Shown here one piece after another: positions 52,252-62,818 of a DNA stretch of 64,000 nt. A program made the translations under genes and the position numbers. Numbering within the stretch: the stretch's first letter is position 1; every line of letters starts with the position of its first letter. Location: contig OX421497.1 of NCBI GenBank assembly GCA_949126835.1, positions 31,049,742-31,113,741 on the forward strand. Reading direction: 5' to 3'. This DNA is from Anisus vortex (taxonomy: Eukaryota; Mollusca; Gastropoda; Planorbidae). The notes under the pieces were generated by a model, which was not told the origin of the DNA, ran no database searches, and was given only the letters and a program-made list of their open reading frames with translations.

Positions 52252-52857
52252 ATGGACAGTTTTTCACAACTCAAAGATGAACAGGGCAATACTATACCTT
52301 CGCAACCTGTTGACAATTTAAACTTTGTTTCTTTATGTCCATCAAATGGAAATCTCCCTCGAGACATATCGAATGAGCTTACAGATGATATTAACCAAAA
52401 TTTCAGGTTAGGAGGAGAAACACCTGGTCCTAGCCCACCAGATTTATCAGACAGCTGCCCTCAGAGAAATACCAACAAGAGAGCCATTCTATTAGGGAGG
52501 GGGAACAGCTTTACTCAAGGAAGGTCAGAGGCAATTTTTCTCAACAATGCAAAACAAAACCAAATGGGGAATTCTCAAGTTGTCAACAAAGGACTAGAAG
52601 ATTTGTACACATCTCATGGCTCTGCTCCTCCACCAATTTCGAAGTGTGTAGCTACAGGGAAGACAACTGCTGACATGCACAAAGCTAAATCTGGGGACAG
52701 TTTCGATGAATTGGAAAAACTCTGGCACAAGGTGGAATCCATCATGTTGGCCAAACAGGAAATAGTTCAGCATGTTCTGGAGGAGTGTGGCATTGGTGAG
52801 GCAGGAGATGAGGATGAGAGTGTCTGGCAAGTACTGCAGGAAAATTTTCAAGTCTGA
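52252..52857 (+). CDS. downstream 201-codon ORF in the MAP7 3' UTR, unknown protein
   Basis: A single uninterrupted reading frame of 201 codons, 532 bases after the MAP7 stop. Its ATG lies in AACCATGG, with A at -3 and G at +4, and the same frame has a TAA at 52222, so this is the natural start. The N-terminal two-thirds is polar and Asn/Gln/Ser/Pro-rich (SQLKDEQGNTIPSQP, GGETPGPSPPDLSDS). The C-terminus looks folded and helical: FDELEKLWHKVESIMLAKQE, then VQHVLEECGIGEAGDEDES and WQVLQENFQV. No signal peptide or membrane segment. I do not recognise the family. It may be a second cistron, a separate intronless gene, or an alternative terminal exon: an AG at 52257-52258 would join exon 13 in phase, as AG+T makes Ser. 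Length, composition and start context argue against chance. Confidence 0.7.
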   Translation: MDSFSQLKDEQGNTIPSQPVDNLNFVSLCPSNGNLPRDISNELTDDINQNFRLGGETPGPSPPDLSDSCPQRNTNKRAILLGRGNSFTQGRSEAIFLNNAKQNQMGNSQVVNKGLEDLYTSHGSAPPPISKCVATGKTTADMHKAKSGDSFDELEKLWHKVESIMLAKQEIVQHVLEECGIGEAGDEDESVWQVLQENFQV

Positions 52858-53053
52858 TCAGGTTTTTACAGAAATAATGTCATTCCAGGTTATACACAAG
52901 TCATGAAGCAGATTTTGTCTAAAAGAAATGTTAACAAACAAAAAAAAAAGTTATTATGGTATTTTATTTCTGGGGTCAACTACTGCTTATTAAATTGTGC
53001 ATAATGTGAATAAGTTGCTTTCATCTTTTTGAAATGAGAATAATTTTTAGTTG

Positions 53054-53059
53054 AATAAA
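53054..53059 (+). terminator. candidate poly(A) signal AATAAA (MAP7, proximal)
   Basis: AATAAA about 200 bases after the downstream ORF, followed by T/GT-rich sequence (ttgttactc, cattgttttt). Confidence 0.5.
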
Positions 53060-53763
53060 ATTGTTACTCATTGAATGAAGTCATTGTTTTTCTAATTAAT
53101 CTTTTTACATGTTGCTAGTGTGTCACCAGTTCTTGTAAGCATTTATACATTTCAACACTAAATAGCATACAGACAATTGTATTTGTCAACAAAATAGTCT
53201 ATTTAAAACTCCCTAACATGTAAACATTTAGTATCAATATATTTTTTGAATTAACAGACCGTATTTATTTCTGTGTAAATATTATATACAATGGACATTA
53301 CAAATAGACATTTATTTGGATAATGTACCATATATTACTTCTGTTTCTAAAGGTTTTATTTTTCTTCTACTTCTATGCTATGAAATACACTAGAGGTGAG
53401 GCTTGGGTTTTAAAAAAACCTCTTGTATATCAGTTTAAATAGGGAAATAATACATGGGGCTACCATAGTTTCTGATATAACAATCAAATCAACTGAAAAA
53501 CACAATTTTATCTTTATCTGGGAAAAACTAGACCTGTATTTTTATTATATATCAAATATCAAACATTTATGCAAAAGCTATTTATTTTCTGTTTGCCCAC
53601 ATACAACAATATGGAAATGAAGTTAGATTTCAACAGACATTAAGGATGACTCTCTAGTTTGTAAATAACAGCCACAAAATGCTAAGATTTTAACTCTTGG
53701 TTTTTATGTTTGTAAGAACTGAAAGTGGAAAGGTCAGATTTTGCTTTTGACTGTGATTTTGTA

Positions 53764-53769
53764 AATAAA
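53764..53769 (+). terminator. candidate poly(A) signal AATAAA (MAP7, middle)
   Basis: AATAAA in gtaaataaaatg, followed by tgttctctctgctctttctc, a CT-rich downstream element. Confidence 0.4.
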
Positions 53770-54005
53770 ATGTTCTCTCTGCTCTTTCTCCCTTCAACTT
53801 GAAGTAAAATTGTATGGACTGGGAATATTGCAAAAGCCTTCTTTTCATGTCAATATAATTGTTTTCTCAATTTTATTGAAATGTTTGCATGTCAAGAGTC
53901 AATCAATGTGTAGTATGTCCTGTTTAGTCATAATTTATGCTGATAAAAGTGACCAAGTTTAACTGAGTGAATTATGTGGATTGTGAGTGAACTGTTAAAT
54001 GAAAA

Positions 54006-54011
54006 AATAAA
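54006..54011 (+). terminator. candidate poly(A) signal AATAAA (MAP7, distal)
   Basis: AATAAA followed about 25-40 bases later by T/GT-rich sequence (cctttgtattttttta). It is the last + strand signal before the convergent SRRM1 gene. Confidence 0.55.
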
Positions 54012-54294
54012 AAGCTTTCAAAAAGTCTATAATGCCTTTGTATTTTTTTACTAGTATTTATTCTCATAACTTTGTTCAAACATAAAATTGAAGAACTACA
54101 CAAAATGTTTATACAACATACTGTTTAATTCTTTCTAAACAAATACTGTCAAAAAATAACAAGTTGAAGACATCCTTGAGTTGTGGAAAATGAGCCTTAT
54201 CCAGTAATGAAAATGTTTTTTTAATGTGGTTTTTACACACTGATGATAACATATATATGGATGTGTTAAATTGTGTACAGTAATTAAAATCTGG

Positions 54295-54300
54295 TTTATT
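54295..54300 (-). terminator. candidate poly(A) signal for SRRM1 (distal)
   Basis: TTTATT on the + strand, read as AATAAA on the - strand, about 400 bases beyond the SRRM1 stop. Confidence 0.4.
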
Positions 54301-54417
54301 TCCACTGTTGAATTAACAACACAATTTTTACTGCATTTTCATTAAATTTTATTCAAATATTTAAAAGAAATTAAAAACAATTTTTAATAAACATCAACCT
54401 TTATACCATACAATCAA

Positions 54418-54423
54418 TTTATT
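54418..54423 (-). terminator. candidate poly(A) signal for SRRM1 (proximal)
   Basis: TTTATT on the + strand (AATAAA on the - strand), 285 bases past the SRRM1 stop codon; another copy lies near 54348. Confidence 0.45.
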
Positions 54424-54707
54424 GAACTCATTATTATTAGTTCACACAAGTTGATAATTCAGTACTTCTATCAAATCTTATAGGGGGGGGGGGGGGGAAT
54501 AAAGCCTGTTTGTGCTACATTTATTTCCAACCAATAACAATCACACAAGTTTAAAAAAAAAGAAAATTGTCATACAATCACAATTTTTTACAATTTCTAG
54601 AAACCCTCATCATTAATGGGAAAAGGAAGTTGTACTTATAAAAACAAAGATGATTTGAATGCACTTATCAAATAAAATAACAGAAAATATGAAGAATGTA
54701 TGAATAA

Positions 54708-54857
54708 TTAAGCTCTATTCTTTGTAGGAACATCAGATTCACTGCTGCTACTGTCTTCACTCTCACTTGATTGCTTGCTTTCTGACAATGATGCTTTAGC
54801 TCGCATTGACTGGAGGGCTTTTTCTCTAAGACGTCTCTCAAGATCTTCCCCTTTTTC
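54708..54857 (-). CDS. SRRM1: SRRM1 terminal coding exon
   Basis: Acceptor ttgcattgacag; 49 codons then TAA at 54710-54708. Encodes EKGEDLERRLREKALQSMRA, then KASLSESKQSSESEDSSSSE and SDVPTKNRA. The LREKALQSMR motif is the conserved SRRM1 terminus; the Ser/Glu tail after it is longer than in vertebrates. Confidence 0.93.
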   Translation of the reverse strand, partial: EKGEDLERRLREKALQSMRAKASLSESKQSSESEDSSSSESDVPTKNRA

Positions 54858-57800
54858 CTGTCAATGCAATACAATGGAGAGTTTTAGTGCTAATATGGAA
54901 GTTTATAAATCTATAATAATTTAATAACCATCCTTCATATAGATATAGGCTTCTTGGCAGAATGTCAAAGTGTATTTTTTTAAAGTGCCCCATGGGCTTC
55001 AAGCATGAAAAAATATTTTATAAAATGGGAAAATATAAACTTCTTGTAACCCCCCCCCCCCCCCCTGCACAGATAGGACCACACTTTTTTGGTTTCCCAT
55101 TTATATTTGTTAAATATAGAAATTGTCCAAATGAAAGAATAGCAAGTGAAGTGATATTTGTTTGTAAACAGGGTTGAGATGATTTATTGTTGTATGTTTG
55201 AATTTAACTATATTACAGTAATGTTTTAATCATACATTTTCTAATGGAGACATTTTTTCAAGCTTACCTAGCTTTAAATAAGGATTTTTTTAAAAACTTT
55301 TTGTTTATGGATTAATGTCAGCCAATTAGTCAACACATTTCAATAATGAACTTCTGAAACTTAACATGTATCAACTTCAAATACTAGCAATTAAAAAAAG
55401 TCTAATTTAGATGGTTCTTATTCTTATATAAGATTATTTAAAAATTCCCCAACTTTTCACACAAACTTTTGTTTTTAAATCATAATATTAATGATAATTA
55501 GGGCACTTGTATAGTGCATCTATCAATACTGGCCACTGGCGCCATCCAGTCTAAAGAGCACATTTCAAAAGACAATTATTTTTTGTCCATTCGCTATAGT
55601 GTGACTATAGGGATAGGAACTTGAGTAGGTAACACAGATGCCTTACAAAAACTTTCCCATATGACTAATGGCTGTATTATTGATCGGTGGTAAAAAAATA
55701 AATAAAAACAAATGAAATGCTGCATTTATTTCATTATGTTTACGTTATGTATGAACAACCTATTTTTAAAGGAAAGATTCAAAATTGGAGTGAATATTTA
55801 GTAACATTTATGTTTAAAAGGTCTGAATTTTAGAAGTTAAAAGGCAGTCTAACTCACAAAAAGTCAGGGTGTGACTTATACACGAGTATATACGGTATAT
55901 GAAAACTTTGTGTTTTTATGGGTTTATTATCAACATACTTTTTTTATTTACAATAATGTTTGACTCTAAGATCACTATCCAATTTAAAATGTAAAAAAAA
56001 ATTATAATAGATCAAATGAAAATCCTAAAGAGAATGAACAACACTAGTCTCTTACCTGAAGTTCACTGCTATCTTTCCTGTGTTTATGTTTCTTATGCTT
56101 CCTGTGTTTCTTGTGTTTCTTTTCTTTCTTCTTCTTCTTCTTTTTAGAAGCTTCATCAGACTCCTACATTGGAAGAAAATACACATTATACACAGGAAGC
56201 TAATTCAACTGGATATTTTTATCTTTATTCACTTATTTCAAGCATGTACAAGACAAAGTAGGCTCTATTGTATAGTAAAATAAAGATGTGTAACCCATTT
56301 TAAAAAATAATAGAGAACAAGCTTATATGATATATGTTAAAAATGAAATGGGGTGAAAAAATATTGACACGCAGTATGTCTTAGCCAGTCACTTTCAGGG
56401 ATTAAATATTAAATAAGCTTTTTCCCAAACTCTCACCTCAGCCCATAACAATGTTCTTAAAATGTATGGATTTAATCAAATCCAGTGATTATTTCTGGCT
56501 GCAGACTATGTTTGGTTAGAGTGTCTTTATATATTATTCCATATTAAAAAAATAGGTAGAACAACATGAATGAAACATAATGTAAATATTATTGCTACAT
56601 GGTTTTAATAAGGCTGAAAAATATTGAAGTAGACTGCACTGTTTATATAGAGTCAGAGTAAAATAGAAAAAAAACAACCTACCCCTGAGGCACTTCCACT
56701 GTCTGATTGGGGCAAGTCTTCTGGACTCGGATTTCTCACTTGCTTTTCGCCGCGAGATGTGCTAACATTAGAATTCCTTTCTTTTGACTTCACGTCAGCA
56801 TCTCTTCCTCTCTTGCTATCAATTCTTTTATCCAAATCTTTGTCTTCCTTGGGTTTAGATCTGTCTCCACTTGCCCTAGAGGTATTTGCTGGAGACTTGT
56901 CTCTCTTAGAGCTTTTGGACACTATCACTCTCTCCTCTTCATTAGAGTCCCTCTTTCTGGCTCTGGGACTTGGAGACAAATCTAACCGCTTGCTAGGCTG
57001 ATCCCCCCTTTGAGGTGAAGGACTGATACTTCTATTCACTTTGCTGGCTAATCTAGTTTCCTTTTTAGCTCCTTTGTCTTTAGTCATTTTTGAATCATCT
57101 TCTTCTTCTGAACTACTACTAGAACTGTCACTACTAGATGCAGATGGAGGCCTGCGAGGTGGATTAGAGCGACCACTATTTTTTGGTGATGCATTCCTAC
57201 GACTGTCTTTTGGTGATGGTGAGCGCTTCTTCTCTTTTCTAGGAGATGTTCTAATAATTCTTCTATCTTTACGTGGCTCATCGCTCTGTTCTGTCTCTTT
57301 TTTCTGCTTGGGTGAAACTGCTCGAGTTCTGCTTCCCCTGCTAGGACTTCTAGATGGAAGTCTACCTGACCTGCTGCCCTTTTCAATGCGGTTATCTTTT
57401 AATCTCTTTGAGCTTTGCGGTGATGGTGATTTTTTCCTTTTCAGCGGTGGTGTGGCTAGCTTTGATTTCTTCTTTGGGGGCGTTGGTGAGCCAGAGTCAT
57501 CTGACTCCTCTTCACTGTCTGAGTCAGATGAGGATGATTCTTTCTTTGAAGGAGCTTTCTTTGGGGGTGGTGAACGGGACACTTTAGATCTTGAAGGTTT
57601 TCCTTTAGGAGGAGGAGAAGGTTTTCCTTTAGGAGGAGGAGAAGTTTCCCTTTCAGATTCACTGGAACTTTCATCCTCCGACGCTGACTTGGGAGGTGAT
57701 TTTTTCTTTCTTTTCATCGTCAGAGGAGATGGTGGTGGTGGTGATTGCACTCGCTTTTTAGGCGATGGAGATGGTGAATATTTATTTCCTTTAGCTGGAG

Positions 57801-60800
57801 GTGACGTATGCCTTCTACTTGGTGAACTTGATAAGCGTCTTCTCTTAGACGGTGATGGTGAGCGCCTGCGCCTAAAATTAATATTTTTGAAATGATAGGT
57901 ATGCAGTCTAATATTAAAGAGAAATGGCAATTTGTTCATTTATAAATTTAGATTGAAAAAAGAAAGTTTCAGATTAGTTATAAAAAAAAATATTTAAATA
58001 TTGAAACGAGCAATAAAAAAAATACCTGGCAGGGGAAAATCTTGGAGGCGGAGACCTGCGTCTTGGTGAAGGTGATCTTCTGCAAGATTAATAAGAAATG
58101 TTATTGGCCAAAAAAAAAATTACTTTACTCTTTCAAATGTAAAAACTAAAATAGAAAATAGCATTTTTAAACTGGAAGTAGCAAAAGTATCTAGTGCATC
58201 TTTACCTTCTTCTCATGGCCGGAGAATACCGCCGCATCACTGGACTACGTCGCCTTATATCTGGTGTCCTGTGGCGCCTTACAAAAGGTGAAGGTGTTCG
58301 CCTTCCATCTTCTCTTGCTCTGCCTGTAATACATCCAAAATAAACTCGTCATTTTCAAACTTTAAATTACTTGAATAAGAAAAATGTTTATTTTTAAACG
58401 TTACTTCACTGGAAACTGGTTTCCAATCCTAACAGGTAACTCTTACATTTTCCCAGAAATATTTCAGTATCCAGCAAATAGTTCATTCTAGACCAATCTC
58501 ATCAATAAATGTAACAATTAGTTTAGACCAATCTCATCAATAAATGTAACAATTAGTTTAGACCAGTATCATCAATAAATGTAACAATTAGTTCAGATAA
58601 AAACTGAATTCTTTATCAAAGGGGTCAATCATTTTAAAATCCACTCATTTCTCACAAACTTAAAAAAATTTTAAATTACCAACTCAAATTTACTGGCCTT
58701 GAGAAATATTGTAGTGTTAAGTAAGTAGACAAAATAAAAAGAAAAGTTTGTGGATGTTTTGTGAATACCTGTTTAAAATAAATAATTCTCAAGACTAAAT
58801 GAGTAAAATATTTACTACCGTTCACTTTCTGACTGCCCTTCTCATCCCCTGATTCTTCCGATGAAGAGCTGGATGAATCCTTGCCACTTTCATCCTCATC
58901 ATGTTTTCTATAGTTTCTTCTCTTCTGGACACCAGACTTCTCAGGTGAAGATGCATCAGCCTGTTTCAGAGATTGGTTAATACAATGAATGTGTCATAAA
59001 GTCAGCACAAACCCTTACATAAACAAATATCTTAACAGAATTAGGCTATAGCTATAATTTAATTCTAGAAACTTACAGGGGCTCGAGCTTTATCTTCTTC
59101 TTCAGAGCTGCTTGAACTTTCTTCTGAACTAGACCTGAAATAGAATATATGATTTATTTTTCTTTACACAGTACTTGACCCGATATATGGTTTATTTTAC
59201 TTCATGGAACTACATTAGATCAGAATATATGGTCAATTTTAATTTAAATATTATTACCCACAAATTTGTAATAGCCTCATAATGACCAAGAACTAATGTT
59301 TCAAATTGCTTACAATAATTGTTAAAAATTGACCCAAAAAAAATCATTAGATCTAAAAACCAAAATGAAGTTGATTATCCACTTTACTGGAATTTGCAAT
59401 TTTAAAATTCTCAAATAGCTAATTAAAAACTTGAATATCAAATGTAATAAAGCTGTGACCAGAGACTCGATTTTTAACCCTTAAAGCGCGTAGCTATTTT
59501 CACAGAAATGCATTAAAAAGTGTAGCTAAAACTGACGGGCATTAAACTTTCAAAACCTCTTGCTTTTATTTTGTTTTCTTTTATGATATTTTTACATTAG
59601 ATATATAAACCTATACATTTTATTAAAGCTTATAGTTTAAGGAATTGGAAAAACATATTGATTGTTTAATATCTAGCATCTAAAATGCAAAAATTTAATA
59701 AATGCACGGCAATTTTTGTTTACAAAAAACTTCAAAAAAATATTTTCATTAATTTAACACACAACTAAGTAGTAAAAATCGAATAAAAATATTATAAAAC
59801 ACTTAAATTTTAGACATATATGTATTAAATTAAAGAATTGTATTTAAAAAAAGTATATTAGTAAGTATTAGTGTCTCCTGTAATATTTAAAAATTAGTCA
59901 GGGTACAGTCCGACATTGCACTCAGTAAACCTAGAGTTCGAAAAAAAAATATTATAAATATTAAATGTTGTTTAACTATCACATTTTTTACAATTATGAT
60001 GAAAATATACTAGTTTTAACCTAGGCCAGCAAAATAAACAGATTTAAATACAAATTTATTTCAATAATAACTAAAATAAAAACGATCATTAGCCACGCCC
60101 ATCTTTCGAAAACGATGTTTTTGCTCACAACAAACACGAAGCTAATTTATTGAACTATTTGCCGGCTTTTTGACATATTTCAGTATTTTGAAAACTAAAT
60201 CATTAAAATAAAACAAATATGAATTCAATACACTTCTTACTGTTTAGAATTTCATCAAAACCAATAAAATATAATTGAAATTATGCATCAATTCCATCGT
60301 AGCTTTTCGAATAGTCACTAACACCTTCGTTCATTTTGCGAATCGAGGAAAATTTAACGTAAAAAATGGCTGCCTTTCACTACCAGAAGAGACGGAAGTT
60401 GTTAAGCTTTACGGATGTGTACGTTTTTTACGAAAAAAAACGAATGAAAACGACACAATGTAGACGAAAAAAAGCTAAGCCACGATCGTGGCTCCACGCA
60501 CTTAACGTATTGTTAACGCTGAGCCACGATCGTGGCCCTACGCGCTTTAAGGGTTAAGCAGCAGTAACACGAGTAAATGGGTTAAGACAAAATTGTGATG
60601 GTGTTAAGGACTCCATGACAAAACTACATATAAAATAAATAATTTTCATGCTAATTTGTTTATTTTAGCTCAGTGGACAAACTTTTGCCAGTTTTCTTTA
60701 GCTTTTTCCAACTTGTACAATTTTTCCAACCCCATATGAACCCTGTTAAAATATAGACGCATGTATGAGTTAGGAGGAGTAAAATTGTACCTAGGTTTTT

Positions 60801-62658
60801 TCTTTGTTGGTAAACTTCTACGAGGTGGTGAGTGACGTCTAGTTGGTGATGGCGATCTACGAGGAGGGCTTCTTCTTTTTGGTGGAGACCGCCGTCTCGG
60901 TGAAGGACTTCTTCTACGTGGGGACTGTGACCTCCGTCTTGGCGATCTAGACCGGCGTGGAGAGCGTGATCTTCTGCGTACAGATGGGGGTGAATATCGA
61001 CCTCGCCCAAAACCTGGCCTGAAAGGTTGAATTTTTTTATAAATTATTAACATGATTAAATAAAAAATGTGTTAAATATAAAAAAAAGTATAATTGTGTT
61101 AGCATGACTTGCTTGGCATGAGGGTTCCTGCTGCAAAGTTTAAAAAAATTCCTAGAGATTTCCAGGTGAAACCTAATAATTAGGGCTTAAAAAAGAATGC
61201 AATTAGAGTATTTTATTCACTATCATGGAATTTACTAAATACAATGACAAGTCAAGAGAAAACATGAACATTGACAAGTAAAGAGAGCACACATACAGTG
61301 AATAAAAACAATGTAAACAAAACACAAAAAATATCAAAAACAAATTAACATATAGAGAAAACAAACTCATTGACATTTATGAAGAAAACATACATTAACA
61401 AGTTGCCTATAGAGACATCATATACAATGAAAAATCTAGCGAAAACATAGTAGGGCCAATATTGAAAAGTCTATATATAAAAACAACATTTAACTATTAA
61501 AGAGAAAACCAACAGGTTGACAAGTACAGACAGAGAAAACAGACATATTTAATTTGCAATTCAAATGAAAACCAACATATTGACAGGTAAAGAGAAAACC
61601 GACATATTTACGAGTAAAGAGACTAGAATACTGAACCAACAGATTGATGAGCTAAGAGAAAAGAAACATATTGACAAGTTTTAAGAAAACTATCACTTTG
61701 ACAAGTAAAGAGTATAGAGAAATCTCTAGTCTTTTTACGGAATGTTTTTTTTTTACTTTTTTACCATCTACTTCTACTGATACCAATTATTTTATTTTTA
61801 AATTCCAGACTGCTGGGTTATGAACATTCTCCACTTGCTGGCTATTTTTTCAAACTAAAAATGCCCAAATTCCGACCATGAATTGAAAAAATTCCTTAAT
61901 TACTTTCAATTATGTTTTACTTTCTAAAGAGTTAATATCCATCTTTGATTGAGTCTAGAATGGTTACATTTTTTTCTTAGTGTTTCTATTAATTTAACTG
62001 AGAATAAAATTGACCTGGGCATATACTTAGACTCTAGACCTAATAAAATTGTCAGCTACGAAAACTGGAAAGTCACAACTGGTTTGTTTATTAAATTTAC
62101 TTCTGCCTGTAGTCTACCGGCACCATATTTTCTAAAGTTTAAAAAATGTATTCTTATAATGCAATAGCCACTAATATTTCCTGAAAAAATAAATCAATCT
62201 ATAGTGACATTGGCTATCAGCTATAACAGTGTATAGGCAAATGGAGAAAACTAACACTTAAAATAGTTTTTGCATGAGAAATATTCAAATTCCATGAGAT
62301 TTTCAGGATTTGTAAATATTTTTTAATTCCAAGAAATATTTACATTATTTAGATCTAACATTTGTTTAAAGTTAACATTGTAGTACATAACAGGCTAATT
62401 ACTGATTCTTCAACAGACAGGACAGTGATTCCAAAGATAAAAGATTAATGTACTCACCGGGGTCGAGAAAGAGGTGGCCTGTTTCTTTCAGCTGATCTAG
62501 ATCGGCCTCTGTGTCTTCTGTCCCCAGAATGAGATCTTCGTCGCCTATCCCTGTCTCTGCTGTCCCGCCTATCAGGAGACTTTTCTTTAACCTTGTCCTT
62601 TCCTTTTTCTGATACATCTTTACCAGAAACCTCTTCCTTTTGGTCGGTTTTTGGTGCA
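54708..62658 (-). CDS. SRRM1: SRRM1, serine/arginine repetitive matrix protein 1 (3' part, nine exons)
   Basis: Nine exons on the - strand join in phase to 748 residues. The order is an RS/RD-rich start (RRDSRDRDRRRR...), dense RRRSPSP repeats, acidic poly-Ser/Glu patches, SPxP-rich segments, a Lys/His-rich block (KKHKKHRKHKKHKHRK), and the ending GEDLERRLREKALQSMRAKA. That ending matches the DLEKHLREKALRSMR terminus of vertebrate SRRM1, which fixes the identity. SRRM1 is a nuclear splicing coactivator that bridges SR proteins and snRNPs, and it also acts in 3'-end processing; this is family knowledge. The N-terminal PWI domain, which binds nucleic acid, must lie beyond 64000, because the first exon here opens in mid-codon. 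SRRM1 is convergent with MAP7. Confidence 0.92.
55868..55895. mobile_element. solo end of the same TA-flanked MITE family
   Basis: gtgtgacttatacacgagta, then tatacggta, differs at two or three positions from the right end of the element at 31304-31714, and lies in the SRRM1 intron between its last two exons. The other end was not found, so it is a truncated copy. Confidence 0.7.
56056..56163 (-). CDS. SRRM1: SRRM1 exon, Lys/His block
   Basis: 36 codons, phase 0 at both ends: ESDEASKKKKKKKEKKHKK, then HRKHKKHKHRKDSSELQ. The KKHKKH run corresponds to the Lys/His block near the C-terminus of vertebrate SRRM1. Acceptor ttccaatgtag, donor gtaaga. Confidence 0.92.
56683..57871 (-). CDS. SRRM1: SRRM1 large exon, SP-rich core
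   Basis: 1,189 nt between acceptor atattaattttag and donor gtaggt. Encodes RRRSPSPSKRRRLSSSPSRR through ...SDSGSASG, 396 full codons of Ser/Pro/Lys/Arg with acidic patches (SASSSDSSSSSSEEEDD). A duplicated KGKPSPPPKGKPS shows local repeat expansion. A 284-codon frame on the opposite strand is a composition shadow. Confidence 0.93.
58026..58079 (-). CDS. SRRM1: SRRM1 exon (54 nt)
   Basis: Acceptor attaatcttgcag, donor gtattt. Encodes RSPSPRRRSPPPRFSPA with a codon split at each end; the length is a multiple of three, so skipping it would keep the frame. Confidence 0.85.
58206..58323 (-). CDS. SRRM1: SRRM1 exon, RRSP repeats
   Basis: Acceptor atgtattacag, donor gtaaag. Encodes GRAREDGRRTPSPFVRRHRT, then PDIRRRSPVMRRYSPAMRR, the Arg/Ser/Pro repeat typical of the family. 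Confidence 0.88.
58489..58596. repeat. 35-bp tandem repeat, three copies, in an SRRM1 intron
   Basis: gaccaatctcatcaataaat with its trailing gtaacaattagttta recurs at 58491, 58526 and 58561. Confidence 0.92.
58819..58960 (-). CDS. SRRM1: SRRM1 exon
   Basis: Acceptor tctgaaacag, donor gtagta. Reads ADASSPEKSGVQKRRNYRKH, then DEDESGKDSSSSSSEESG and DEKGSQKVN: a basic segment followed by an acidic Ser patch. One base is left over and completes Gly with the next exon. Confidence 0.85.
59077..59134 (-). CDS. SRRM1: SRRM1 exon, acidic Ser/Glu patch
   Basis: 58-nt exon with acceptor tctatttcag and consensus donor gtaagt: SSSEESSSSSEEEDKARAP. A likely casein-kinase-2-type acidic Ser cluster. Too short to stand out as an ORF. 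Confidence 0.82.
59478..60553. mobile_element. 1,076-bp TTAA-flanked (piggyBac-like) element
   Basis: TTAA at 59474-59477 and 60554-60557; perfect 16-bp terminal inverted repeat CCCTTAAAGCGCGTAG. Near the right end the palindrome GCCACGATCGTGGC occurs at 60479 and 60523. The interior is AT-rich with no transposase frame. It lies in the SRRM1 intron between the exons at 60791 and 59134. Confidence 0.85.
60791..61018 (-). CDS. SRRM1: SRRM1 exon, RS repeats
   Basis: Acceptor acctttcag, donor gtacaa. Encodes PGFGRGRYSPPSVRRRSRSP and a run of RRRSPSP/RRSPPKRRSPP repeats, ending LPTKKKPR. The RRSP periodicity is the hallmark of SRRM1 and its phosphorylated RS domain. Confidence 0.9.
61019..62457. 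other. SRRM1 intron
   Basis: Holds the degenerate repeat at 61250-61720; the remainder is plain AT-rich sequence. Confidence 0.55.
61250..61720. repeat. degenerate tandem repeat in an SRRM1 intron
   Basis: Diverged units of the type acatattgacaagtaaagag and aaaac recur irregularly (roughly 25-45 bases apart), with no fixed period. Confidence 0.5.
62458..62658 (-). CDS. SRRM1: SRRM1 exon (first in window)
   Basis: Acceptor ttgcttcttag and donor gtgagt on the - strand. Encodes APKTDQKEEVSGKDVSEKG, then SPDRRDSRDRDRRRRSHSG through RNRPPLSRP: Lys/Glu then Arg/Asp/Ser-rich, as in the segment following the PWI domain. Entered at the third base of a codon. Confidence 0.88.
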
Positions 62659-62696
62659 CTAAGAAGCAAATTTGATGTTTTGTTTTAAAGTTACAC

Positions 62697-62818
62697 ATGA
62701 TTTAGTCAACAATATCATGATTTAGTCAACAATATCATGATTTAGTGAACAATATCATGATTTAGTCAACAATATCATGATTTAGTGAACAATATCATGA
62801 TTTAGTCAACAATATCAT
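62697..62818. repeat. 20-bp minisatellite, left part
   Basis: Six copies of catgatttagtcaacaatat, with GTCAAC and GTGAAC variants alternating over the last four. Interrupted at 62819 by a hAT-like element. Confidence 0.93.

Larger units (their letters stand above)
51720..54030 (+). other. MAP7 3' UTR region
   Basis: AT-rich sequence after the MAP7 stop. It holds no AATAAA or ATTAAA before 52252, so a transcript ending at the first canonical signal (53054) would carry the complete downstream ORF at 52252-52857. Three AATAAA hexamers follow, at 53054, 53764 and 54006. Confidence 0.65.
54858..56682. other. SRRM1 introns around the Lys/His exon
   Basis: AT-rich, with a poly(C) run at 55050-55065 and the MITE remnant at 55868. 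Nothing else supported. Confidence 0.55.

Noticed and set aside
57041..57895. 284-codon + strand ORF
   Set aside because: Exact antisense of the Ser/Pro-rich SRRM1 exon; low-complexity shadow with no independent support.
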